Positions 23,107 to 33,035 of a DNA stretch of 64,000 bases are shown here, in pieces. Position 1 is the first letter of the stretch. Each line of letters opens with the position of its first letter. Origin of the DNA: Linnemannia elongata (lineage: Eukaryota; Mortierellomycota; Mortierellomycetes; Mortierellales; Mortierellaceae); assembly GCA_036320915.1 (NCBI GenBank), contig JAXBDG010000021.1, forward strand, positions 806,001 to 870,000, written 5' to 3'. The position numbers were made by a program, and so were the translations under genes. The notes beneath the pieces are model-generated. The model did no database searches, had not been told where the DNA came from, and saw nothing but the letters and a program-made list of their open reading frames with translations.

Positions 23107-23530
23107 GGAATATTCTACTTGGCAGCCCGGGTTGCTCGAATTACTGGACAACCCCCGTACTAAGTCCACGCAGCTCACTTTTTTTGTTTTTTTTACACAG
23201 CACCTTGTTGCAATATCACACGCTCGTTACTAATGTGCTCAATTCGTTGCCCTGCTTCCTGTGGTTCAATTCATGGAGTTCGTGTCCCATATCGTCATTA
23301 CCACTTGTCAGTAGCTAAAAGGTGATAGTTTCAGCCAAAACGCTTAATGATCTACTCTGAGGGTGCGCAAATGATGCTCCAAGGGAGCGCGAAGGGAAGC
23401 AAGCTGTCTCCATGAGTTAGGCCTCTCCTGTCCACATTTTCGTCTTGAAAACAAAAAAAGTGAGTTACATGGACTTAGTACGAAGTTGTCGAATAATTCG
23501 AGCAACCCGGGTTGTCAAATAGGTTAACCC
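23107..23530. mobile_element. MULE-related MITE, 424 bp
   Basis: Non-coding element bounded by inverted termini of about 84 bp (23107-23190 against 23447-23530; roughly four fifths identical) and flanked by the perfect 9-bp duplication TTCATTCTA at 23098-23106 and 23531-23539. The right terminus, read inwards, matches the first 31 bp of the 7.9-kb MULE at 30265 except for two positions, including the shared CAACCCGGGTTG core. It is therefore best read as a non-autonomous relative mobilised by the same transposase family. It has no coding capacity. Its right end lies 82 bp from the 3' end of a tRNA-Pro gene. Confidence 0.9.
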
Positions 23531-23539
23531 TTCATTCTA
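23531..23539 (+). repeat. Right 9-bp target-site duplication of MITE
   Basis: TTCATTCTA, exact copy of 23098-23106. Confidence 0.9.
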
Positions 23540-23612
23540 ACTCCTCCCAATGTGCAAAAAAGCTGGCACCACTAGAAGTTACAGCTCCGAGGTGGTAGAA
23601 GCAAAAGATAAT

Positions 23613-23684
23613 GGGCCGAACCGGGAATTGAACCCGGGACCTCTCGCACCCTAAGCGAGAATTATACCACTAAACCATCCGGCC
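23613..23684 (-). tRNA. tRNA-Pro (AGG)
   Basis: 72 nt, no intron. On the minus strand: acceptor stem GGCCGGA pairing with TTCGGCC (one G-U), D-arm with GTTTAGTGG, anticodon loop TTAGGGT with anticodon AGG between CTCGC/GCGAG arms, and T-arm GGTTCAATTCC. Identical over all 72 nt to the copies at 38219 and 38433. A TTTT run shortly downstream can serve as the Pol III terminator. Confidence 0.97.
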
Positions 23685-23777
23685 AACTTGATGGCCATTG
23701 TCCTAAACAGGGGCAATTTAAGCTCTAAGCCCATCTCTCAAGATGTCATGATCGGCACCCGAATGCCGATTGCCCCC

Positions 23778-23792
23778 TCGTTGCCTGCTCCG
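23778..23792 (+). repeat. Left 15-bp target-site duplication of LINE
   Basis: TCGTTGCCTGCTCCG, repeated exactly at 25345-25359 immediately after the poly-A tail. Confidence 0.9.
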
Positions 23793-25344
23793 TTCGTCTG
23801 GACAACCAGGCGGTGGTGGATCAATATCAGCACATGGTGCAGGACCGGGAAAACACTCTGCCAAGAAAGCGATTCAGAAGCAATTATGCTGGACTGTGGG
23901 CAGTTTTGTCCGGTATTGTCGACAAACGCCAAGGAAGGGTTGAGGTGAAGTGGATCCGTGGGCACAACAACGATCCTGGAAATGAACTCGCCGACCGTAC
24001 CGCTAAGGAGGCAGCGCAGGGCGACACAACGCCTTGGGTGGTGGACTTGACGCAACAAGAGGATATCCGGACTTTTGCGTTCTGTCATGAAGCCTTGGTG
24101 GAGACGGACCTGAGGCAGCTACTCAAACAACAAACAACCATTCGACACCATCAGCACTGGACTTCACAGCGTCGAGTCAAGAAGGCGGTACCCCATTTGG
24201 ATGATGTCGAGTGGCGCTCAACCCTGGCCTTTGTACATGCAAGACGGGCTGTCTTCACTTTCTACAGTAACAGCAAGGATACCCGCCAACGGTCCCACCA
24301 CATCAAGAAACTTCATGGTATGCTACCGACCAGGAACTCTATGATGGCGCGCCACCCAGATCTATACCCTGACTGTATCTGCCGAGTCTGCACGGAGGAG
24401 GAAGAGGACAATGAGCATTTGTGGACTTGCCCAGCAAAGAGAGAGACTACTACCGCTATTTGGAGGGAGGCCATGGACAAGATCGATGAGTGGGGCATCA
24501 AGGCAACAGACAGTTACAACGCGGCCAAGAGGCGTGAGCACGAGAGAGCAGAGGCGAGTGGTCGTCAAGTACCGCCCCCAGTGCCAGTTCCTTGGCGCTG
24601 TCCATCTGATGAGGAGCATGTCCGTGGGTTCTCTTCTATCGGTGGCGCTCAATCGGTTTATCGGGGCCTGCCGGTCCCCGATCGCGACCTGGATCCAAAG
24701 TGGCACGTCTCGGACCTACTGCGAGGCATCACCCCCAAGAGCATGCTGTCTGAGTGGTCGTCAGTCTTCCGATCCCCAAAGTCGATTGCACAGACGGTCC
24801 TGCACAAGTTTGTTGGCTACCTGGAGGCACAGGCCTCGGAGCTGATCTGGAAACCTCGGTGTTCGGAGACAATTGCATGGGAGCAGGCGCAAGGCATCAC
24901 TACAAAAGACAAGACATCCAAGTACACTGGCCCTCGAGGAGATTGGAGCAACGGTTATGGCTATATCACCCGAGCTGGTTTTTGTCCCTGCGGCGCTTCG
25001 CTAGCCGCACATGAGGATGGGCATTGTCCGGGCCCGTCTTTGGATCCCATCGCTGCAGATGCACGTTTGTTAGAGAGTCAATTAGGAAGGAGGCGGTTGT
25101 CGTTGATGGAGAGGATGGGGAGGATCCCCTTCATGAGGGTGTGCGAGTAGTTTATTTCCTTCCGTCCCAGCCTGAGAAGGCGAGTGATTGTTGCGCTGAG
25201 CCTGCCGAGCTTTGGACTCAGGGACAGCGACTAGGTCTATGGCTACTGGGAGAGTTCATTTGATAGTGCCCTTTTTATTCCTTTGAATGCCTCCTGGAGT
25301 TGTTAACTAGAGAAATAAATCGCAAACAAAAAAAAAAAAAAAAA
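23793..25344 (+). mobile_element. 5'-truncated non-LTR retrotransposon (LINE)
   Basis: Insert of 1,552 bp ending in a 17-base poly-A tail and flanked by a 15-bp direct duplication (23778-23792 and 25345-25359). It holds only the 3' end of the second open frame (RNase H and zinc-knuckle region). 5' truncation, poly-A tail and variable-length duplication are the marks of target-primed reverse transcription. The open frame is still uninterrupted, so the insertion appears fairly recent. Confidence 0.92.
23795..25150 (+). pseudogene. LINE ORF2 C-terminal fragment (RNase H end, zinc knuckle)
   Basis: Frame open from the truncation point. It begins inside an RNase H domain at LDNQAVVDQ (the third catalytic Asp region) and continues to VKWIRGHNNDPGNELADRTAKEAA, the conserved C-terminal helix of RNase H with its final Asp. 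Downstream is a Cys/His cluster CICRVC...EHLWTC, as in the C-terminal knuckle of fungal LINEs, then ~240 residues of clade-specific tail with a second Cys-rich patch (FCPCGAS...GHCPG). Endonuclease and reverse transcriptase domains are absent, so it cannot transpose by itself. There is no start codon of its own; the first in-frame ATG-like codons are internal. Confidence 0.9.
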
Positions 25345-25359
25345 TCGTTGCCTGCTCCG
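25345..25359 (+). repeat. Right 15-bp target-site duplication of LINE
   Basis: Exact copy of 23778-23792. Confidence 0.9.
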
Positions 25360-25481
25360 GCAGGCAAGCGAGTAGGCATACCTATTATGGTTCCCTCGAA
25401 CCCCCCTCGGCGCCCTTGATATACTGCCCTTAATAGCACTACCTTAAGTTAGCCTCTTTCCCTTGACCTGAGTGGTTCCTT

Positions 25482-25505
25482 CCTTTTCACCTTGGAACAA
25501 CTCAG
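25482..25505 (+). repeat. 24-bp direct repeat, copy 1
   Basis: Identical to 25571-25594, 89 bp apart; contains CACCTTGGAACAACTCAG. Confidence 0.85.
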
Positions 25506-25570
25506 GTACAAGACCTATCCTTACCCTTAGTTTACTAGCATACCGTATATACTCATTACTTATTAAACCC

Positions 25571-25594
25571 CCTTTTCACCTTGGAACAACTCAG
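25571..25594 (+). repeat. 24-bp direct repeat, copy 2
   Basis: Exact copy of 25482-25505. Confidence 0.85.
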
Positions 25595-28500
25595 CCCCGC
25601 TGATACGTAGCAATAGAGGATCACCCCCAAGGAGCACCCCCAGTACTCCTAGGCCCCTATTCTTTCACCATTGAGAATCTTTTATATTTTTGAACCCGCG
25701 CTTGACAGTTGGCTAGCTTTAACCAGGGTTTGGCAAGGTCGTACTTGGGGATAGGCCGTTTTTGGGGCATGAGAGGTATTTATGATGGTTTTTGCTTATT
25801 TTAGTCGCGTTTTACCCGACCTGGACGCGTCGGGGATTGAAGGAAACGTAAAAAACGCGATTTTTGTTAAGATTTCATGCGCCCAAAAATTGATTTGGCT
25901 GTTCTTTTTGGTTTGAGGCTATCGTCTTCACGTTTTGTTGCCTATGTAGACGTCACTGCCTGGTTCTCTATCATCAAAAGAGTTGATAGTAAGCGAGAAG
26001 TTACAAGTATAGCACCATTGGGCTCTTAGTATAATTTTGTTCGACTCGAGTTGCTATGCATCGTTTCTTTGTTTTGTTTTACTCATTTGTTTGGCCACTT
26101 CATTTACATTTGAAAGCGTTTCGAGACAAAGTTCATTGTTGTCCTGGATGTCATTCTCCGATGTGGATGGGAGGTTTATAAAAGTTGCTGCCTTTGCTGG
26201 GATAACGGTAGGTCCATCTTGGTAGTCCCGCTCCTTGTTCCCTTTGGTGTCATGGTATGCTGAAAGGACCGGTACCTTGTACGTATTTAATAACAATCCA
26301 CTATTTTTCTCTTAAATCGGCCACGGTGCATGGCCGTTCGTGGAATGCTCTTTGTCTGATACCACATTGTAAACGAAGACGTCGAGTTGCTTCCTCCATC
26401 ACGCCCCGAGATGTCATTACACGACTTCCGCCCCCTTCCTTTCCTGCTATGTACTCCCTCCCAATGCTGCTTTCAGGTCAGCTACGTGTTTCGCACGGTT
26501 TTTGTCCCTGCGGCACTGATCAGTCGCCTCCTTTTTCAACCTTGCTCCATTGAATGATTACTTTTTTTTGAAGATAACCGGTCTTCTCTGATGAAACTTT
26601 CCAGTGCAACGCTGTTAATTTCACAGCCGTCACTCGTCTGGGAAAGCCATTTAATGGTGAAGAAAGGCGGAGGTATTAAAGGCAGTAGGCCAGTGGATAT
26701 GTCTTCCGGTCTGCTCGAGTCAGTCCAAGCTCATTATAATCAGGGTAACCCAGGATAAAGGATGAATTGTACTGGAAGCCAATGGCTGCTTTTGGGTAAA
26801 GATGGGCGATCACAAGGGACGGGCGTTAGTGTTGGATATGAATAAGTCGATATGTAAACGTCCGGCGATGTAGCGCTGGTGCAAACCGGATGGTGGGATA
26901 GTATACGTTATCATGTCGTTCAACAGGTATAATTCCTCGATCACTTTCACTTTTTTGCGACCATATAGGTCATCGAGTCCACGGCCCTTTTTTTCCTTCT
27001 CGATACAAGGTAGGGGATGTCCGGGCTTGTAATTAGAATACCTTTCTTTTCATGACTCCAGCCAGCAATCTTGTCTTTGTTAAGTTGTATACCATTGCCT
27101 CTACCTCTATTTTTTTTTGTACCGAGCTCACGGATTCAGTGGAGCCGCTTGAGAACTGTGCTCAGTAACGTTTTTGGGATTAAACGAATCTAGCTGCAAG
27201 ATTCGATTCGACATTGAGTTTGCTGGTTAATCTTGCTGTGTGTAGCAAGAGCAAGATGACATCCCTCGACTATTTACAATTCTAACATCAAGCAGTTTCC
27301 GATAAGATAAAGACAAGACCAGGACGTGCGCAGATACGACAAATCGAAAGATGTCCGAGGATTTACGCGTGGGTCCACCTTGTGTATTGGAAACGACTGA
27401 ACTAGTAGAATGATGTGCCGGACCTGCGAGCCATGCTTTGAATATCAAACAAAAAAAAAATCAAACGACATTTGACAAGGGTATACGGCCCCAGAAAGTT
27501 GCTTGAGCTCTCATGTAATGTTGACAGGCCAGGCGATGGACAATTTTTCTTTTTTTTTTTTTATACTGAAGGATATTTCGCCCAGTAAGTAGCGTACGCG
27601 AAAATAACAGAGATGACATGGATTAACACTCTTGCTCGCACCATTGTCGACGCTGGATTTTTTCTTTCAAAGGAGGTCCAAACGAAATGTTGAGGTCCGG
27701 AAAGCTCGACAGATACAGCGAGTAAGTCGGATCTGAGCGCTGACTTGATGCAACAGCATCAAAAAGGGCGAAGCGCAGAGCTGTCTGGATTGAGGAAAAA
27801 AATCTCTTTCTGTCGTCACAACTGATGCTGTGCCACGCGAAGAAAACAAGTAGCGCGTTTTAATTGGACACACATACACATACATCCGCCAATCATTTTT
27901 ATTATATTGGTCCCTGCACTTTAACATGGACCGACTATGGCTATGACAGCGGTGGCTGTCAGAATTGATACTAAGTTAAAATAGCTGGCACCTTGTTCAT
28001 TTGAATGAGACGTGCTTCCTTTTTCCCTTTGCATCGGACGGAGCCGCAATGAGGAAGAATAGAAAAAAACAACAAGGGTAGGTTATCCGCCATGGTGTTC
28101 GCCGATAACGTTGATTATGATCTGCAGTCAAGTGTGTGCTGCTCAATAGTACCTATGCCCATCACACACATTTTCTCCCACTGAAAGTATTCTCATACAC
28201 AATTGAGAGAAAAGGAAAGGAAGAGACAAAGAAGAAGAACAAAAAGTAAAGAACAAATATAGTGCTATCCCTGACCTCCAGGGAACATAAGGGAGCCTGA
28301 CAGGTGGGGAAAAAAAGGCATAACGCAGCCCTTGATTTCCTTGGCCGTACCAGATTTCTTTTTCAGTCTCGGTCTGAGCCACTGCTCGTCGCACATTGCT
28401 TTTGTTGGCACTCATATTCATTTTCGATATACGTAGTTCATACACCTATTGACACATACTAACAAGTCAAAGTTGCAAAAACAGCGTGAATTATAAAGTA

Positions 28501-29410
28501 GCATTTGTCAAAAAAAAGGGCACTCACAGAAAGAAAATTTTGTGCCAGTACCAGGCTTCCTTGTTGTACTATGCATGATTGAGGGGGTATATCCCTAATT
28601 GACGTGTCAACCGGTAGAAATACGGTTTAGTACCAATGCAGCTTCTGGCTATCGTGTGGATCACGCTTTGAAGAGAGCTGACACCCACCTATCACAAAGA
28701 GAGGCGAAGAGCGATACACACCACGCGCTACCCAACAGAGACGACTCCTTTTATTTTTACTTTGGATTAAAGGTAGCGCGCGACTCGATACAACCTTGAT
28801 GATAGGACAAGAGGGTACGGAAGGAGTGCACTGAGTCGTTGCCTCTCGCAAATACAAGTCGTACATATAAATGATCGGTTCTCGGTGGTGTTTCGACTAG
28901 TCTGCTTTCATTTGCCTGTGGTCTAGACGAACTCACGCGCATTTCTTTCCCTAATAAACAGGATACCTCAGCCTCCTGGATTGATTTGTCGGATGGTGAT
29001 ACTTGACCTTACTCAATCGCTCATATTCTTCCAGAACGAGGTCAATTCTACTTACTCAGCACCTTACCATAGACGGACACATTCGATAGCGTGGTTTTCG
29101 CTGAAACTTTTGGACGAAGTGGATGTGAGTTTCTGCCGTTGCGGTACTCCACAAATAGTTTTTTTTAACTAGATTCTCGTCCTCAGTTGATTTTACGCAA
29201 TCTCTAAGACGATGCTCTGCCTTTGCCACATAGCTGCTGAATAAAAATTGTGCACCAGAATGGATGGAGAGATTGAATGTACTTGTCTCTTGCGCTTTGA
29301 TTATAAAAGCACGCGTCAGTGAGGAAAATCTGACGCAATAATCTTGACCAGTGTTCTGATTTTCTTTTTTCTCTTCGCCATGGTCAGGGTTTTTTCACTC
29401 AACCTTGAAC

Positions 29411-30223
29411 GGATATATCTATTTATTGCCCACCTTTTTTTGGCCTCTTATATGTTGCCCATAGTGAAGTCTATTCATTGCCCTCCCCGGTTGCCATCGG
29501 AGATTGAGTACTCTTATACGTTGCCAAAAAAACGCCAATCTGTTGCCCACCCCGCAAAATTATTTGTTGCCTTCGACATAGTTACCCAATGTGTTGAATT
29601 GTATCCTTATGAGCCACGCACTTTCTTTCATCCCTTTCTCGTTCTCTCCTCCCACCTGCACCATTACCGACATGGTTGCCTTATGTATCGAGCTATGTAC
29701 CTCTGAGTTTCGCGTACACCTCTGAGTTTCACGTAGATATGTTGCCTTATGTATTAAGTCATGTACCTATGAGTTCTTCTTACTCTTTATCTCTTTCTCT
29801 TTTCTCTCTCTCATACTGGTATGGGTTAATTGACCATGAAAGGAAGAAGAGTACAGACCTAGAGCTGGTGTAGCATATGGAACAGTGAACACGCGTACGA
29901 AATAGAGCTATGTCAAAGTGTACAATTCGTGGCAATATGACTGTGAAGAGAAGACACGTCCCCCTCCCCCTGACCTATGAGTTCCTGGTGCACATCCATG
30001 GGGTACGTACAAAGAGATTGATTCTCTACAGGTAGATGATGCCGCGGCGCAGGTGGGGGAAGGAAGATAGGGCAACGTATAGCGGCAGAGCCTTGGGCAA
30101 CAATTAAGATCTTGGGATGGGCACCGGTTTAAAAATTAGAGCATAATTGTGGGCAACGAATAGACTTCACTATGGGCAACATATAAGAAGCCAAAAAAAG
30201 ATGGGCAACAAATAGATATATCC
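29411..30223. mobile_element. 813-bp non-autonomous TIR element with TTGCCC arrays
   Basis: Terminal inverted repeats of 73 bp (29411-29483 against 30151-30223) differ at four positions, all transitions. Both ends begin GGATATATCTATTT. A 5-bp direct repeat TGAAC abuts each end (29406-29410, 30224-30228). The subterminal regions carry a recurring TTGCC(C) motif roughly every 20-30 bp on the left (near 29425, 29453, 29476, 29488, 29519, 29541, 29566) and its complement GGGCAAC on the right. Inside, 29667-29775 is an imperfect tandem duplication. No coding capacity. The superfamily is not assigned; a 5-bp duplication fits few known groups. Confidence 0.8.
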
Positions 30224-30255
30224 TGAACAGTGGGTTGGATTGTCAGAGAGAGGAG

Positions 30256-30264
30256 AAATAAAAA
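30256..30264 (+). repeat. Left 9-bp target-site duplication of MULE
   Basis: AAATAAAAA, repeated exactly at 38172-38180. Confidence 0.9.
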
Positions 30265-30362
30265 GGGTTAATCTATTCGACAACCCGGGTTGCTCACCTT
30301 GGCTGACAACCCGGCAGTCACACTTTGCAAAATAATTTGTCAACCGGGTTGCGATATTACAC
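30265..30362 (+). repeat. Left terminal inverted repeat and subterminal motifs of MULE
   Basis: The outer 31 bp match the right end in inverse orientation at 29 of 31 positions. Three further copies of the core follow: GACAACCCGGGTTG, GACAACCCGG and TCAACCGGGTTG, spaced 25-45 bp, plausible transposase binding sites. Confidence 0.85.
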
Positions 30363-30676
30363 CCTTCAAAGCATTGGCACCAGCCTCTGTCAACGCTTCT
30401 GTGCCACTGCCTCAAATACATCTGCCATACCTCTACACTCAGCTATCTGGCCCCCAATCACGCTGCCATCACCATTTAACCAAGCATATAAAAGTACCGC
30501 AGTTCCCCTGTACCATTAACAGCATCTTTTCTTGCCCCTTTCTTTTGTCTTGACACGGGTGTACCTTGTTCTCTACCCTTGTTTCTTAAGCCCCTGTCTA
30601 TACACTTGTCTCCTTCTATTCCCTTGCTCACACCCACTTGCTCTGCTGCTTTTATAGTAGAATATACGTTTATTGT

Positions 30677-31612
30677 CTAATGAGGACGAACAACGTAAAC
30701 TGGATCGTTTTGAATTCTCTTGAGGGCTTGTTCATCAACCTCCAAAGTGAACGATCCTTCACGCTTTGTTGATAAAAGGCTCTTGACTGTATCTCTAGTG
30801 AGCTTTTGTTCGTACATCAACTCTTCTTGCCTTTTCTGTTGGATATCAAGGTAAATACGCTGTTGCTCGAAGGCCTTGCGATGTTGTTCCGCGAGGGCGC
30901 TCTGAAGATCGGTGCTTTGTTGAACTTGAGCAGTGGTGAAAGCCTGTAAGAACGTCATATGGTTCTCGGTCATTGAAGCCATAAACTTGGCATGCTGGGC
31001 TGTCGTATGCTCGGTGAATGACTCCAAGAAAACTTGATGACGCTCAATCATTTTTTGCTCCAGAAGCTGCCCGATAGTAGGTTCAGCCACCAAGGCCATT
31101 GATGTGGGCGCACGTGAAACAATGACGTCGCCGCATGAGGTGCCGTCGCTCGAGGTACTGCTGCTTGAAGTGCCGCCGTTCGAAGTGCCGCCGTTCGAGG
31201 TGCCGCCCCTTGAGGCGCCGAAGCTTGAGGTACTGGCGCTTGAGATGCCGCCGGTTGAGTCGGATAAGCGTAAAGATACATCTTTCTCTTGTCTAGGAAC
31301 CGAACCATCGACTTGCGCCGTCTTCTTGAGTGCCTCTAGAGCGGTGTTTTTCGCAACCTTGCAGAGCTGATAGTGGCGTTGTAGAGACGAGTTAAGGGTA
31401 AAGGTTGATCCACAGTAGCAGACAAAATCCATGCCCTTTGCGATTTGTCGATTGAAAGTGGTTGGTTGATCGGTATGCCTGCAAATGAATGTGATGGGTT
31501 GGTCTGTGTGGTAGGCTACAACGTGGTTCTTTTGAGCCTTGGATAGTGGTCGACCAAGGACAAGAAGGCCTTGGCCACAATCATAGTACGAACAAATGGT
31601 TCCGCGAGGCAT
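30677..31612 (-). CDS. MULE accessory protein with zinc-finger-like motifs and C-terminal coiled coil
   Basis: Frame open from 31756; the start at 31612 (MPRGTICSYYDCG) is preferred because the upstream part is low in content and this one leads straight into the Cys/His motifs, giving 311 aa. Visible parts: CSYYDC...HVVAYH (C-x4-C-x18-H-x4-H), a duplicated HTDQP-TF phrase, a CYCGSTFTLNSSLQRHYQLC finger of C2HC type, a Gly/Ser/Thr linker made of 15-bp DNA repeats (31140-31250), and a long Gln/Glu-rich helical C-terminus (~195-290). No function can be assigned. By position it corresponds to the second, opposite-strand gene of Mutator elements (compare maize mudrB), but I see no sequence relation to that protein. 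DNA binding or oligomerisation is inferred from motifs. Confidence 0.72.
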   Translation of the reverse strand: MPRGTICSYYDCGQGLLVLGRPLSKAQKNHVVAYHTDQPITFICRHTDQPTTFNRQIAKGMDFVCYCGSTFTLNSSLQRHYQLCKVAKNTALEALKKTAQVDGSVPRQEKDVSLRLSDSTGGISSASTSSFGASRGGTSNGGTSNGGTSSSSTSSDGTSCGDVIVSRAPTSMALVAEPTIGQLLEQKMIERHQVFLESFTEHTTAQHAKFMASMTENHMTFLQAFTTAQVQQSTDLQSALAEQHRKAFEQQRIYLDIQQKRQEELMYEQKLTRDTVKSLLSTKREGSFTLEVDEQALKRIQNDPVYVVRPH

Positions 31613-31854
31613 GCCAAGAGAGGGTGCTGGAAGGTTTAGTGAGATGGGGTTGGCAAGAAGATGAAGAATGTGTGAGGAATCGGAGGTGCTATGTTTTCGG
31701 ATATTTATGTGCCTCATTTTATATACAAACCATTGATATGAAAATGCATAATCCAAAGTTCACTATTCAACAGATGATTATGAATAAGACAATACTCTGA
31801 AAGAGATACTTGATCAAGCTAGCTGAGTAGCCATATATATGTATATTCATTGAG

Positions 31855-32640
31855 GTATCGTAGCAAGTGTGTAAGGCGCCTCTCTTCCTTGCAAAAACAA
31901 TTCTCCTTGAGAACGGAGCATGGTATGCAACAGGCATGTACATACATCCTTCAAGATATCGTAGGAAGTGTGCGAGACGCCTCTCTTCCTTGCAAAAACA
32001 ATTTTCCTTGGGAACGGAGCATGGTATGCAACAGGCATGTACATACATCCTTCAAGATATCGTAGGAAGTGTGCGAGACGCCTCTCTTCCTTGCAAAAAC
32101 AATTTTCCTTGGGAACGGAGCATGGTATGCAGCAGGCATGTACATACATCCTTCAAGATATCGTAGGAAGTGTGCGAGACGCCTCCCTTCCTTCCAAAAA
32201 AATATTTTTTCCCCGAAAGAGGAACGGAGCATGGTATGCAACAGGCATGTACATATATCCTTAAAGATATCGTAGCAAGTGTGCGAGACGCCTCTCTTCC
32301 TTGCAAAAACAATTTTCCTTGAGAACGGAGCATGGTATGCAGCAGGCATGTACATACATCCTTAAAGATATCGTAGGAAGTGTGCGAGACGCCTTGCTTC
32401 CTTCCAAAAAAAATTTTTTTTCCTAGAAAGAGGAACAGGCATGTACATACATCCTTCAAGATATCGTAGGAAGTGTGCGAGACGCCTCTCTTCCTTCCAA
32501 AATTTTTTTTTTCCTTGAAAGCGGACTGGAGCATCACATAGCATACATACGCATCCAACCATTGTGGTACCGTAGTATATGTGCAAGGCACCTGGCTTTC
32601 TATCTTTTTTTTTTTTGATGCATCGCAAAAGGTACAGCTG
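31855..32640 (+). repeat. ~101-bp minisatellite, eight units
   Basis: Units begin at 31859, 31960, 32061, 32162, 32271, 32372, 32465 and 32571 (at the CGTAG of each). Spacing is 101 bp in four cases and 93-109 in the rest, with length change confined to a poly-A/T run inside the unit. First and last units are diverged; the central ones are nearly identical. Each unit contains AGTGTGCGAGACGCC and GGCATGTACATACATCC. Overlapping frames on both strands that repeat the same peptide are artefacts. It occupies the space between the two divergent MULE genes, so it may be their shared regulatory region. Confidence 0.95.
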
Positions 32641-32843
32641 GGAATTGATGTGTTGCGGACTTGCAACATAAACTGGTCCCGCTACAATTTTAAGCATACC
32701 AGCGCAAGACGATTACTTTTGACAACCCTGTACTCTCTGTCACTTGTAAGAGACTTTAGAGCTGCTTGATCCATAATGAATAGGTGTAATTTGTGCTAAA
32801 GGAAAGGCGGTTTTCTCCTATTTTTGACACATCAGCAATAAGC

Positions 32844-32850
32844 TATAAAA
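32844..32850 (+). promoter_or_regulatory. TATA box, candidate, of MULE transposase gene
   Basis: TATAAAA about 190 bases upstream of the transposase start codon at 33036; the only such motif in the right orientation between minisatellite and gene. Confidence 0.35.
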
Positions 32851-33035
32851 GCTGATATAGGATAAGGTAGGATAGGAAAAAAACCATCGAGCTTACTTGT
32901 TACACTCTTGACCCATCCTTTGCTGATCTCTTTTTCCCGCAGTTCCCGGTTAGTATTAAACTTATATCCAGTCTTGTTGCACTTGAACAATATGCAGTTG
33001 TTAATAGTTGATGTTGTGCTGATTGTAAAGCTAGA

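Larger units (their letters stand above)
25360..29410. other. 4-kb gene-poor region
   Basis: No coding sequence I can support on either strand: frames are short, lack recognisable motifs and lack paired splice signals. Composition is near random with scattered poly-A/T tracts (27450, 27545). Only a 24-bp direct repeat (25482 and 25571) stands out. Likely decayed mobile-element or heterochromatic spacer sequence. Confidence 0.45.

Noticed and set aside
26490..26530. 18-bp match to the LINE tail (GGTTTTTGTCCCTGCGGC at 24977)
   Set aside because: The similarity stops outside the 18 bases; too short to call a LINE relic.
30265..30275. GGGTTA at the MULE end as a telomere-type repeat
   Set aside because: Only one unit of the hexamer on each end; explained by the terminal inverted repeat.
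31850..32560. Possible CRISPR-like array
   Set aside because: Units are contiguous ~101-bp tandem copies without variable spacers, in a eukaryotic genome.
31847..32669. Several overlapping frames on both strands repeating one peptide
   Set aside because: All are produced by the ~101-bp minisatellite, whose period is not a multiple of three and whose copies shift frame.
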